Below are positions 1 to 5,392 of a stretch of DNA of 7,754 nucleotides, piece after piece (within the stretch, counting starts at the first letter, position 1; every line of letters starts with the position of its first letter). This DNA comes from Acidobacteriota bacterium (GTDB taxonomy: Bacteria > Acidobacteriota > UBA4820 > DSQY01): positions 1 to 7,754 of the forward strand of contig JAKAJA010000074.1 in the NCBI GenBank assembly GCA_021814085.1, in the 5' to 3' direction. The notes beneath the pieces were generated by a model, which saw only the letters and a list, made by a program, of their open reading frames with translations, was not told where the DNA came from and searched no databases. A program made the translations under genes and the position numbers.

Positions 1-889
1 TGAAAACGAGAAGGGTTCCCGAAGCCCCGGCGAGGGATGTGCCGAGGGCGCCCCAGGGGAGAGCGGGCAACTCGTAATCGGCCATGGGGGAAGGCAGGAG
101 GGGCGTCACGGCCTTCCCTTTGAAGCCCAGGATCTCGGCCGTCCTGTCCAGGCCGTCCGGCCACTTGGAAGCGAAGGGCGAGACGAAGAGGGCCAGCCCG
201 AGGGCGACCAGGGTGCCGTAGGCCAGGACCGCGCCATAAGCGGGGACCGCCCTTTCCTCCGCCTCAGGCAGCACAAGCTCGGGGCGGGTGCGGGCGATGG
301 CCCCGAGCACGAGGCCCGTGATGAGCGCCTCGCCCACGCCGATGAGCACGTGGACGCTCGCCATCGCCGGGAGGCCCACGGACCAGCCCACGGTGTGGGA
401 GACCGCCAGCTCGCCCGCGCAAGCCACCGCCGCGAGGACCGTGCTGCACCAGGCGGCAAAGGTGGCCGCCAGGATCCGCCCGAAGAGTCCCTTGACCACC
501 CGGCTTACGGCATAGTAAATAGCCCAGCCGCCCACTCCGCCCAGGATGCCCATATTGAAGATGTTGGCCCCGAGGGCCGAGATGCCCCCGTCGGCGAACA
601 TGAGGCACTGCACGATGAGGACGGAGGAGAGGACGATGACCGCGGCGCTCGGCCCGAGCAGAACCGCCACGAGGACCGCGCCGACCATGTGGCCGGAAGT
701 GCCCCCCGCCACGGGGAAGTTGATCAGCTGGGCGGCGAAGACGAAGGCCGCCGACAGCCCCAGGAGGGGCACCCGGCGCGGTGGAAGGTGAAGTCGGGCC
801 TGACGCAGGGCAAGGCCCAATCCCGCGGCGGCCAGGGCTCCCGTGGCGATAGCGGTCTTGGTGTCCAGGAACCCGTCGGGAATGTGCAT
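1..889 (-). CDS. cbiM: ECF-type cobalt/nickel transporter substrate-specific component CbiM with C-terminal PDGLE domain (partial, 3' end outside window)
   Basis: The visible 296 codons form a polytopic membrane protein beginning MHIPDGFL, the hallmark N-terminus of CbiM/NikM. These are the substrate-capture components of energy-coupling-factor importers for Co2+ or Ni2+. In characterised NikM the metal ligands come from Met1, His2 and a later His67; here His2 is present and the His of NFPVAGGTSGH falls at residue 67. About six to seven hydrophobic segments occupy residues 10-235. After them comes SKWPDGLDGTAEILGF (residues 241-256), the PDGLE motif of CbiN-like C-terminal domains, then MADYELP. 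The protein is therefore a CbiM-CbiN type fusion, longer than the usual 220-250 residue CbiM. The frame is still open at the left edge. The ATG is fixed by the conserved N-terminus; a G-rich stretch with GAGGG lies just upstream. CbiQ and CbiO partners would be expected beyond the left edge. Cobalt versus nickel cannot be decided from this sequence alone. Confidence 0.92.
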   Translation of the reverse strand, partial: MHIPDGFLDTKTAIATGALAAAGLGLALRQARLHLPPRRVPLLGLSAAFVFAAQLINFPVAGGTSGHMVGAVLVAVLLGPSAAVIVLSSVLIVQCLMFADGGISALGANIFNMGILGGVGGWAIYYAVSRVVKGLFGRILAATFAAWCSTVLAAVACAGELAVSHTVGWSVGLPAMASVHVLIGVGEALITGLVLGAIARTRPELVLPEAEERAVPAYGAVLAYGTLVALGLALFVSPFASKWPDGLDRTAEILGFKGKAVTPLLPSPMADYELPALPWGALGTSLAGASGTLLVF

Positions 890-900
890 CCCTCGCCCCC

Positions 901-921
901 AAAGCGCAACCCCAGCGCTTT
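901..921 (-). promoter_or_regulatory. Inverted repeat just upstream of cbiM, possible operator or leader hairpin
   Basis: AAAGCGC and GCGCTTT form perfect 7-bp arms around a 7-nt spacer, ending 12 bp upstream of the cbiM start codon. A TAAAAT sequence that could serve as a -10 box lies just upstream on the minus strand at 932-937, but I see no matching -35. As DNA this could be a repressor operator; as RNA, a hairpin next to the ribosome binding site. It does not match the NikR consensus, and I see no cobalamin riboswitch (B12 box) in the 240-bp gap. Confidence 0.3.
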
Positions 922-972
922 TGAAGGGCAGATTTTAGCACGGGGCGGCGGTGAGGCAGGGACAGGGCACAG

Positions 973-1023
973 AGGCAGGGGGCAGGAGGCAGGAGGCAGG
1001 AGGCAGGGGGCAGGAGGCAGGGG
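973..1023. repeat. Heptamer tandem repeat, AGGCAGG unit
   Basis: About seven copies of AGGCAGG run in tandem, some with an extra G or a missing base at the junctions. The block lies between cbiM and the gene ending at 1129. There is no coding potential that fits either neighbour. The 7-bp period resembles heptameric short tandem repeats known from other bacterial intergenic regions. Copy-number variation by slippage is plausible. Confidence 0.85.
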
Positions 1024-1030
1024 ACAAGGG

Positions 1031-1054
1031 AACTGAGAACTGAGAACTGAGAAC
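1031..1054. repeat. Heptamer tandem repeat, AACTGAG unit
   Basis: Three perfect AACTGAG units followed by a partial AAC. It starts 7 bp after the AGGCAGG block and has the same 7-bp period but a different sequence. Confidence 0.9.
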
Positions 1055-1083
1055 GAAAGTATCTCCCCGCTCCCTGCTCCTGT

Positions 1084-1112
1084 GCAGAGACGAAAGGCGG
1101 CGCGGTCTCTGC
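1084..1112 (-). other. Hairpin downstream of the exported-protein gene, possible weak terminator
   Basis: GCAGAGAC and GTCTCTGC form perfect 8-bp arms around a 13-nt loop. The element begins 17 bp beyond the stop codon at 1129-1131 of the minus-strand gene. No T-run follows on the minus strand, so intrinsic termination is doubtful; it may instead protect the mRNA 3' end. Confidence 0.35.
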
Positions 1113-1128
1113 CCTATGTCGGTCGGGG

Positions 1129-1587
1129 CTACTGCTGGTCGATGGTGTACTTGACCCCGAGCTGTTCGCACACCCGTTTGACCGCGTCGAGGACGATCGA
1201 GGTGCCGCTCGGGGCTCCCGGGCCGCCCGCCGAAGCGATGAGAAGCTGGGACAGGTGGTCTCCCATCTCCGTGATCCTGATGCCGGCCGTGTGCTCGCCG
1301 TCGGTGAACTCGATGGTCCGCTGGGTGTCGTCCTTCCGGGTGATTGTCATCTTGGGATTCTTCTGGAGGAGAGAGACGGCCGTGCTGTAGACCTTCCCGG
1401 CCTCCGCGTCGAGGAACACCGTGGCCACGTCGTAGCCCGCGTTCTTGGGACTCTGCCCCTGCGTGAGGGTGGAGATCTTCCCAACGACCTTGCGGCCCAC
1501 GGCGACCCACTGGGCGCTCGCGGCCGTGGAGAGAAACAAGAAGATGAGGCAGAGCAGAAACGCGGGACAAGGCGATCGTCTCTTCAA
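1129..1587 (-). CDS. Small exported protein of unknown function (152 aa, TTG start)
   Basis: I do not recognise this gene with certainty. The N-terminus MKRRSPCPAFLL followed by a hydrophobic stretch and STAASA-Q is a classical Sec signal peptide, with likely cleavage after residue 25. The mature part of about 127 residues has no membrane segment and no cysteine near the cleavage site, so it is probably periplasmic and not a lipoprotein. Segments such as YDVATVFLDAEAGKVYSTAV and HTAGIRITEMGDHLSQLLI weakly resemble the alpha/beta layout of DUF3568-like periplasmic proteins; this is an impression only. The start is TTG, chosen because GAGGAGG sits 5 bp upstream and the signal peptide begins there; no in-frame ATG competes. 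It follows the channel gene in the same direction after 77 bp, so the two may share a transcript. Confidence 0.75.
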   Translation of the reverse strand: MKRRSPCPAFLLCLIFLFLSTAASAQWVAVGRKVVGKISTLTQGQSPKNAGYDVATVFLDAEAGKVYSTAVSLLQKNPKMTITRKDDTQRTIEFTDGEHTAGIRITEMGDHLSQLLIASAGGPGAPSGTSIVLDAVKRVCEQLGVKYTIDQQ

Positions 1588-1592
1588 ATTAT

Positions 1593-1599
1593 CCTCCTC
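1593..1599 (-). promoter_or_regulatory. Shine-Dalgarno site that fixes a TTG start
   Basis: Read on the minus strand this is GAGGAGG, followed by five bases (ATAAT) and TTG at 1587-1585. The near-ideal site and spacing are the main reason for accepting the TTG start of the exported protein. Confidence 0.75.
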
Positions 1600-1602
1600 G
1601 CT

Positions 1603-1624
1603 ATGGAGAGCGCGTGCTCTCTAT
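1603..1624 (-). other. Hairpin between the channel gene and the exported-protein gene
   Basis: ATGGAGAGC, a GCGT loop and GCTCTCTAT form a 9-bp stem with one G-T wobble/mismatch. It ends 4 bp upstream of the GAGGAGG ribosome binding site. No T-run follows on the minus strand, so it is more likely an mRNA-processing or translation-control hairpin than a terminator. Confidence 0.35.
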
Positions 1625-1664
1625 TTATTCGCCGTCAACCCTGGCCGCCTGCTAGAGCAGCCTC

Positions 1665-2141
1665 TCAGGACTTTCTGAAGTTTTCGACGTCCTTCTCTTT
1701 CCAGAAGGTGAGGGTCTTGGAGTGCACGCTGTTGACGACGGCCATGAGAAGGGCCGTGGACCAGGCGCACATGAGGATGCCCACGAGGGCCTCGAAGCTG
1801 CCGAACACCCGCCAGGTCGGTGGAGGGACCACGTCACCGAACCCCACGGTGGTATACGTCACGAGGGAGAAGTAGAGCGAGGTTTCGAAGGTGGGGAAGA
1901 TCTGACCCAGCCAGTAAAATGAGGCCCAAACCGCGATTTCAAGGATGTGAAGCATGACGAGGGTCCCCACGACCCAGGTGAGGCTCAGGGTGTTGACCAC
2001 GATGCCTCCGTGCTTCTCCCAGTACGGCTTGTACTTGTAGAGCATCCTCAGGAACGCGACCGTCCCAACGCCGTGTATAAACACGGTCGCCATGATGAGT
2101 ATCAGCCCCTGGAACAGCCGTGCCAGAAGGATGAGATTCAT
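1665..2141 (-). CDS. Small potassium-channel-family membrane protein (two-pore-helix Ion_trans_2 type)
   Basis: The 158-residue protein carries TYTTVGFGDVVPPP at residues 95-108, the canonical K+ selectivity filter (TVGFGD, residues 98-103). A pore helix (about 85-97) precedes it and a membrane helix (about 111-136) follows. Two more hydrophobic segments lie at about 5-30 and 47-76. The core is thus TM-pore-TM as in KcsA-like channels, with an extra N-terminal helix. There is no RCK/TrkA or cyclic-nucleotide domain; the cytoplasmic tail is only about 20 residues. I chose the ATG at 2141, not an upstream in-frame TTG at 2186, because the TTG abuts a TATAAT box and because a purine-rich GGGGAGGGGAAAGG precedes the ATG. 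The gene is divergent from the DUF3300 gene across a 244-bp gap. Its physiological role, such as K+ leak or membrane-potential control, is inference. Confidence 0.85.
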   Translation of the reverse strand: MNLILLARLFQGLILIMATVFIHGVGTVAFLRMLYKYKPYWEKHGGIVVNTLSLTWVVGTLVMLHILEIAVWASFYWLGQIFPTFETSLYFSLVTYTTVGFGDVVPPPTWRVFGSFEALVGILMCAWSTALLMAVVNSVHSKTLTFWKEKDVENFRKS

Positions 2142-2185
2142 TCGAGCGCCTTTCCCCTCCCCGAGTTCGATCTTGCCCTGCTTCA

Positions 2186-2191
2186 ATTATA
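2186..2191 (-). promoter_or_regulatory. Putative -10 box (TATAAT) for the channel gene
   Basis: Minus-strand TATAAT matches the consensus exactly and predicts transcription starting near 2179, about 38 nt upstream of the channel ATG. The -35 region (about 2209-2214, GTTTTC) is poor, so activator help or an extended element may be needed. Confidence 0.45.
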
Positions 2192-2255
2192 GCCGAAAAG
2201 CCGCTCGCGAAAACAGAAACGCCTTCCACGAGGTTCGCCCCGGCCAGGGAGGATC

Positions 2256-2363
2256 ATGGACATGGAAACTGCGAGGTTGCATACTGACAAAAGGGGAGAT
2301 TATCCTGAGCCAACATGCCCGTGGCCAGCGGATGGGACGAGGGATATTGAACTCCGTCCCTAA
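2256..2363 (+). CDS. Possible 35-codon upstream ORF/leader peptide before the DUF3300 gene
   Basis: An ORF starting MDMETARLHTDKRG and ending ...DIELRP-stop lies immediately upstream of the DUF3300 gene, with 22 bp between them. AGGGAGGA precedes the ATG, but with only about 3 bp spacing from GGAGG, which is short. The peptide is polar and has no signal sequence or recognisable motif. It could be a translated leader or simply chance; composition gives no strong support either way. Confidence 0.2.
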   Translation: MDMETARLHTDKRGDYPEPTCPWPADGTRDIELRP

Positions 2364-2385
2364 CAGAAAAGAAGGAGGTAAGTGC

Positions 2386-3600
2386 ATGCGAACTTCGCCA
2401 AAGGCAACCTCGGCCCTGCTCATGGCCGGGGTCGTGTTGCTCCTGGCCTGGGCTCCGGCCCTTGCCCAGGAGGCCAAGACCTTCACTCAGGCCCAGCTCG
2501 ACCAGATGGTCGGCCCCATCGCCCTCTATCCCGACGCCCTCCTTGCCCAGGTGCTCATGGCCTGCACCTATCCGCTCGAGGTCGTGGAGGCGGACCGCTG
2601 GATCAAGGCCAATCCGAGTCTCAAGGGGAAGGCCCTGGACGACGCCCTCGCCAAGCAGACCTGGGACCCGAGCGTCATCTCCCTCTGCCAGACGCCCCAA
2701 CTGCTGGATCGGATGTCCAACAACCTCGACTGGACGCAGGACCTGGGCAACGCCTTCCTCGCCCAGCAGGCCGACGTCATGGCTACCGCCCAGAAGCTCC
2801 GGAACGAGGCCTACAAGGCGGGCAACCTCAAGACCTCCGCGCAGCAGACGGTGGTCGTGGAGAAAGAGACCATCGTCATCCAGCCCGCCAGCCCCCAGGT
2901 CGTCTACGTGCCGTCCTATGACCCCGCCTACGTGTACGGTCCTTACTGGGCCTACCCCGCTCCCATATACCCCGCGTGGTACGCGCCCTGGCCCGGCTCC
3001 GCCTTCGTCAGGGGCATGGCCTGGGGTGCCGGCTTCGCCATCGGGGCCTCCATGTTCGGAGGGTGCAACTGGCACGGCGGCAACGTCTACGTGAACAACA
3101 ACGTTTTCGTCAACAACAACATCTATCACAACACCAACATCAATAATAATTACAACCGGAACAACAACTACAACAAGAACCAGAACTGGAACCACAACCC
3201 CGAGCACCGGGGCAACGTTAACTACGGCAACCAGCAGATGAACCAGAAGTACAACAAGTCGGGGCAGGGCGGCGCATCGAGAGACGCCGCCAGGGGCTAC
3301 GACCGGCCCGGCCAAGGTGGTTCGGGAACGCGCGATGTGACGAGGCCGGGCCAGGGCGGCTCGGGAACCCGCCAGCCCGACCGTGCCACCACGGGCCAGA
3401 AGCAGAGCGCCATGGGCGGCTACGGCAACGGGGGCGCCGAGAAGCAGGCGAGCACGCGCGGAGCCCAGAGCCGGAACAAGCCCAACAGCGGCATGAGCGG
3501 TTCTTACGGGGGCGGGCAGAAGGGCGGCGGCGCGAGCAAGTCGGGCGGCGGACGTTCGTCGGGCGGCGGCCAAAAAGGCGGCGGCGGAAGGAGGCGCTGA
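2386..3600 (+). CDS. Exported DUF3300-family protein with Asn-rich and Gly-rich C-terminal tails
   Basis: The 404-residue product begins with a Sec signal peptide (hydrophobic core residues 9-23, APALA-Q, cleavage near residue 27). The DUF3300 core follows from about residue 32: FTQAQLDQMVGPIALYPDALLAQVLMA, then YPLEVVEADRW. It ends in the typical PQVVYVPSYDPAYVYG segment near residue 172. Then comes a Tyr/Trp/Pro-rich stretch and a small-residue hydrophobic segment (about 206-228). An Asn-rich tract follows (about 236-291, repeated VNNN, NINNN and NRNNN), and finally a Gly/Ser/Arg/Gln-rich tail (about 292-404) with two copies of RPGQGGSGTR and ending GGGGRRR. The family function is unknown; an envelope or extracellular-matrix role is inference. 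The start is fixed by AAGGAGGT at 2372-2379 and by the signal peptide; an in-frame extension upstream lacks both. A DUF2950 gene follows after 81 bp, and I recall the two families often being neighbours. Confidence 0.88.
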   Translation: MRTSPKATSALLMAGVVLLLAWAPALAQEAKTFTQAQLDQMVGPIALYPDALLAQVLMACTYPLEVVEADRWIKANPSLKGKALDDALAKQTWDPSVISLCQTPQLLDRMSNNLDWTQDLGNAFLAQQADVMATAQKLRNEAYKAGNLKTSAQQTVVVEKETIVIQPASPQVVYVPSYDPAYVYGPYWAYPAPIYPAWYAPWPGSAFVRGMAWGAGFAIGASMFGGCNWHGGNVYVNNNVFVNNNIYHNTNINNNYNRNNNYNKNQNWNHNPEHRGNVNYGNQQMNQKYNKSGQGGASRDAARGYDRPGQGGSGTRDVTRPGQGGSGTRQPDRATTGQKQSAMGGYGNGGAEKQASTRGAQSRNKPNSGMSGSYGGGQKGGGASKSGGGRSSGGGQKGGGGRRR

Positions 3601-3681
3601 GCCATGCGCCTCCCCAGGGTGGCCGCGATCATCCGCGACCAAAACGCGATTGCCGGTAGCCTGTCGAAGGAGATTAGGACC

Positions 3682-4623
3682 ATGCGATCAAACACCAAGT
3701 CAGCTCTTATGCGAGGGACTCTCCCGTTCCTCGCCTTTTCCCTGCTCCTCTGGGGCTCCCTGTCTTTATGGGCTGCCGCCCCTCCTCAGAAGGCCTTCCC
3801 CTCGGCCGATGCCGCATGGAAAACCTTCATCGCCGCCGTCGAGCAAAAAGACACCCCGACCCTGAAAGCCATCCTCGGGCCAGGCTCCGGCGACCTCCTC
3901 TCGTCGGGCGACCCCGTGGAAGACGCCAATGCCGGCGAACGGTTCCTGGCGGCGGCCAAGGAGAAGACATCCCTCGTTCCCCTAAGCGACGGCCGGATGG
4001 CCGCCATCCTGGGGAAGGAGGACTGGCCCTTCCCCATTCCCATGGTGAAAGGGGCGCAGGGATGGACCTTCGACTCCGCCGCCGGAGCGGAGGAGCTCGT
4101 GAACCGCCGGATCGGCAAGAACGAGCTCAATACCATCACGGCCATGCACACCTTCGTGGACGTCCAGGCGGAGTTCGCGGCCGCCCACAAGGAGCCCCAC
4201 TACGCCCAGAAATTCTTCAGCACCGAGGGCACCCACGACGGCCTCTACTGGAAGGCCAAGAAGGGCGAACCGGAGAGCCCCTTGGGGCCCCTGGCCGCCG
4301 AGGCCGAGGCGGAGGGCTACAAGAAATCCGAGCCCGGCAGCGCGCCCAAGCCCTTCCACGGCTATTTCTTCAAGATCCTCATAGCCCAGGGCCCAGACGC
4401 GCCCGGGGGAGAGAAGTCCTACATCAACAAGGAAGGCCAGATGACGGGCGGGTTCGCCCTCGTGGCCTGGCCCGCCAACTACGGCGCGAGCGGCATCATG
4501 ACCTTCATCGTGAACAAGCAGGGGATCGTGTTCCAACGCGACCTGGGTGAGAAGACCGAGGAGACGGTCGCCGCCATGGCGGCGTACAATCCCGGGCCAA
4601 ACTGGATGCCCGTCAAGGACTGA
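3682..4623 (+). CDS. Exported DUF2950-family protein
   Basis: The 313-residue product starts with a signal peptide (positive MRSNTKSALMRG, hydrophobic core to about residue 30, WAAA cleavage region). The mature protein shows the DUF2950 pattern in order: LLSSGDPVEDANAGERFL, EDWPFPIPMVKG, GWTFDSAAGAEELVNRRIGKNEL, YAQKFFSTEGTHDGLYW, GEPESPLGPL, FHGYFFKILIAQGP, GGFALVAWPANYG and SGIMTFIVNKQG. Length and motif order look complete. The biochemical function of the family is not known; a secreted or periplasmic role follows only from the signal peptide. I chose the ATG at 3682 because AAGGAG lies at 3667-3672 and the signal peptide begins there; the frame also opens at 3604 but without a comparable site. 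It is probably co-transcribed with the DUF3300 gene, since no terminator lies in the 81-bp gap, and the unit ends at the terminator 26 bp downstream. Confidence 0.9.
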   Translation: MRSNTKSALMRGTLPFLAFSLLLWGSLSLWAAAPPQKAFPSADAAWKTFIAAVEQKDTPTLKAILGPGSGDLLSSGDPVEDANAGERFLAAAKEKTSLVPLSDGRMAAILGKEDWPFPIPMVKGAQGWTFDSAAGAEELVNRRIGKNELNTITAMHTFVDVQAEFAAAHKEPHYAQKFFSTEGTHDGLYWKAKKGEPESPLGPLAAEAEAEGYKKSEPGSAPKPFHGYFFKILIAQGPDAPGGEKSYINKEGQMTGGFALVAWPANYGASGIMTFIVNKQGIVFQRDLGEKTEETVAAMAAYNPGPNWMPVKD

Positions 4624-4648
4624 CCTTCGTCACAGGAATGGGGGAAAA

Positions 4649-4680
4649 ACGGCCCGGGCTTGTCCCGGGCCGTATCATTT
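4649..4680. terminator. Intrinsic terminator between convergent genes, probably bidirectional
   Basis: ACGGCCCGGG, a CTTGT loop and CCCGGGCCGT form a perfect 10-bp GC-rich stem (4649-4673), followed on the plus strand by ATCATTTTT. On the minus strand the stem is followed by TTTTTCCCC. It lies in the 58-bp gap between the stops of the DUF2950 and DUF4126 genes and can serve both. Confidence 0.9.
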
Positions 4681-4681
4681 T

Positions 4682-5242
4682 TCAGGCGGGCCTCGCCCGG
4701 CTGCTCCGCACGATCAAGAAAACCATGGTTACAAAGGCGACGAAGGCGATCACGGCCAGCACGGGGATGAGGACGGCGAGGAAGGAGAGGGCCGTGGAGG
4801 ACAAGGTCTCTGCGGTGGCGACGAAGGCGTTCCCGAACCCGAGGGTGAGGAGGGACGAGGCGGCCCGGGCCTTCACGGTGAGGACCTGCACCAACCCCGC
4901 GGCGCCTCCCCCGGCGATGACGGCGAGGGACCACTTGAGGAGGGGGCTCACGTCCGTGACGCAGGAGGCCGTGATGACGATGCCCGCCACGATGGCGATG
5001 GGGGTGGCCGCCGTGTCCAACAGGTTGTCCACCCAGGGGATGTAGTACGCGGCGATCTCGATGGCCGTTGCCACGGCGAAGGCCGTGAGGGCGGGCCACG
5101 TCCCTATCCAGTGGAAGCCGGGAGCCAGGGTCATGTGTCCCGAGAGGGCCGCCACGCTCAGCACGAGGGGCGGCACGAAGACCCGGAACCCGCACGCCGC
5201 CGCCAGCCCGATCCCGATCGCCGCCCCGAGAACCCATTCCAT
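4682..5242 (-). CDS. DUF4126-family integral membrane protein
   Basis: The 186-residue hydrophobic protein has about five to six membrane segments. It shows the DUF4126 signature stretches ACGFRVFVPPLVLSVAALSG, WIGTWPALTAFAVATAIEI, AAYYIPWVDNLLDTAATPIA, and SPLLKWSLAVIAGGGAAGLV. Function is unknown in the family. The start at 5242 is supported by TGAGGT at about 8 bp upstream and by the MEWVLGAAIGIGLAAACGFR N-terminus typical of the family. An in-frame upstream extension would run into the inverted-repeat element and has no ribosome binding site. It lies downstream of the mutase gene in the same orientation, separated by 150 bp that contain that element, so co-transcription is uncertain. Its 3' end meets the shared terminator. 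Confidence 0.85.
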   Translation of the reverse strand: MEWVLGAAIGIGLAAACGFRVFVPPLVLSVAALSGHMTLAPGFHWIGTWPALTAFAVATAIEIAAYYIPWVDNLLDTAATPIAIVAGIVITASCVTDVSPLLKWSLAVIAGGGAAGLVQVLTVKARAASSLLTLGFGNAFVATAETLSSTALSFLAVLIPVLAVIAFVAFVTMVFLIVRSSRARPA

Positions 5243-5265
5243 CGCAATTACCTCAATGACATCTG

Positions 5266-5366
5266 ACCACAGAGACACAGAGGACACCGAGAAGAGACGA
5301 AGACCGTTCTTTCACTTGAAGAAACCTTCTTCTTTGCTTCCTCTGTGCTCTCCGTGCCTCTGTGGT
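5266..5366. repeat. 101-bp intergenic inverted-repeat element, CACAGAG type
   Basis: The left arm (5266-5294, beginning ACCACAGAGACACAGAGG) and the right arm (5337-5366, whose reverse complement begins ACCACAGAGGCACGGAGA) are imperfect inverted repeats of about 29-30 bp, flanking 42 bp. Inside the spacer GAAGAA-ACC-TTCTTC (5318-5332) is a further small palindrome. From memory, closely similar ACCACAGAG...CTCTGTGGT elements are common between genes in acidobacterial and related genomes, resembling a REP or MITE without coding capacity. It sits between the mutase stop and the DUF4126 start. A transcript crossing it would fold into a long hairpin. Confidence 0.8.
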
Positions 5367-5392
5367 AAAGCTTCTCTTTTCGCCCGTGGGCG

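Noticed and set aside
890..1128. Cobalamin riboswitch upstream of cbiM
   Set aside because: I could not find a B12 box or the expected long structured leader; the space is taken up by tandem heptamers.
2142..2186. Upstream TTG start for the channel protein (MKQGKIELGEGK...)
   Set aside because: The TTG sits next to the TATAAT box, too close to the predicted transcription start, and it has no ribosome binding site; the ATG at 2141 does.
2277..2305. TTGCAT-N17-TTATCC as a sigma-70 promoter for the DUF3300 gene
   Set aside because: Spacing is right but both hexamers are poor, so I do not list it as a feature.
2254..3642. Long minus-strand open frame opposite the DUF3300 gene
   Set aside because: Val- and Ala-rich mirror image of the Asn/Gly-rich coding strand, with no ribosome binding site or motif.
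3604..3681. Upstream ATG start for the DUF2950 protein
   Set aside because: It would bury the signal peptide behind 26 extra residues and lacks an AAGGAG site like the one before 3682.
5243..5287. Upstream start for the DUF4126 protein
   Set aside because: The extension lies within the inverted-repeat element and lacks a ribosome binding site, unlike the ATG at 5242.
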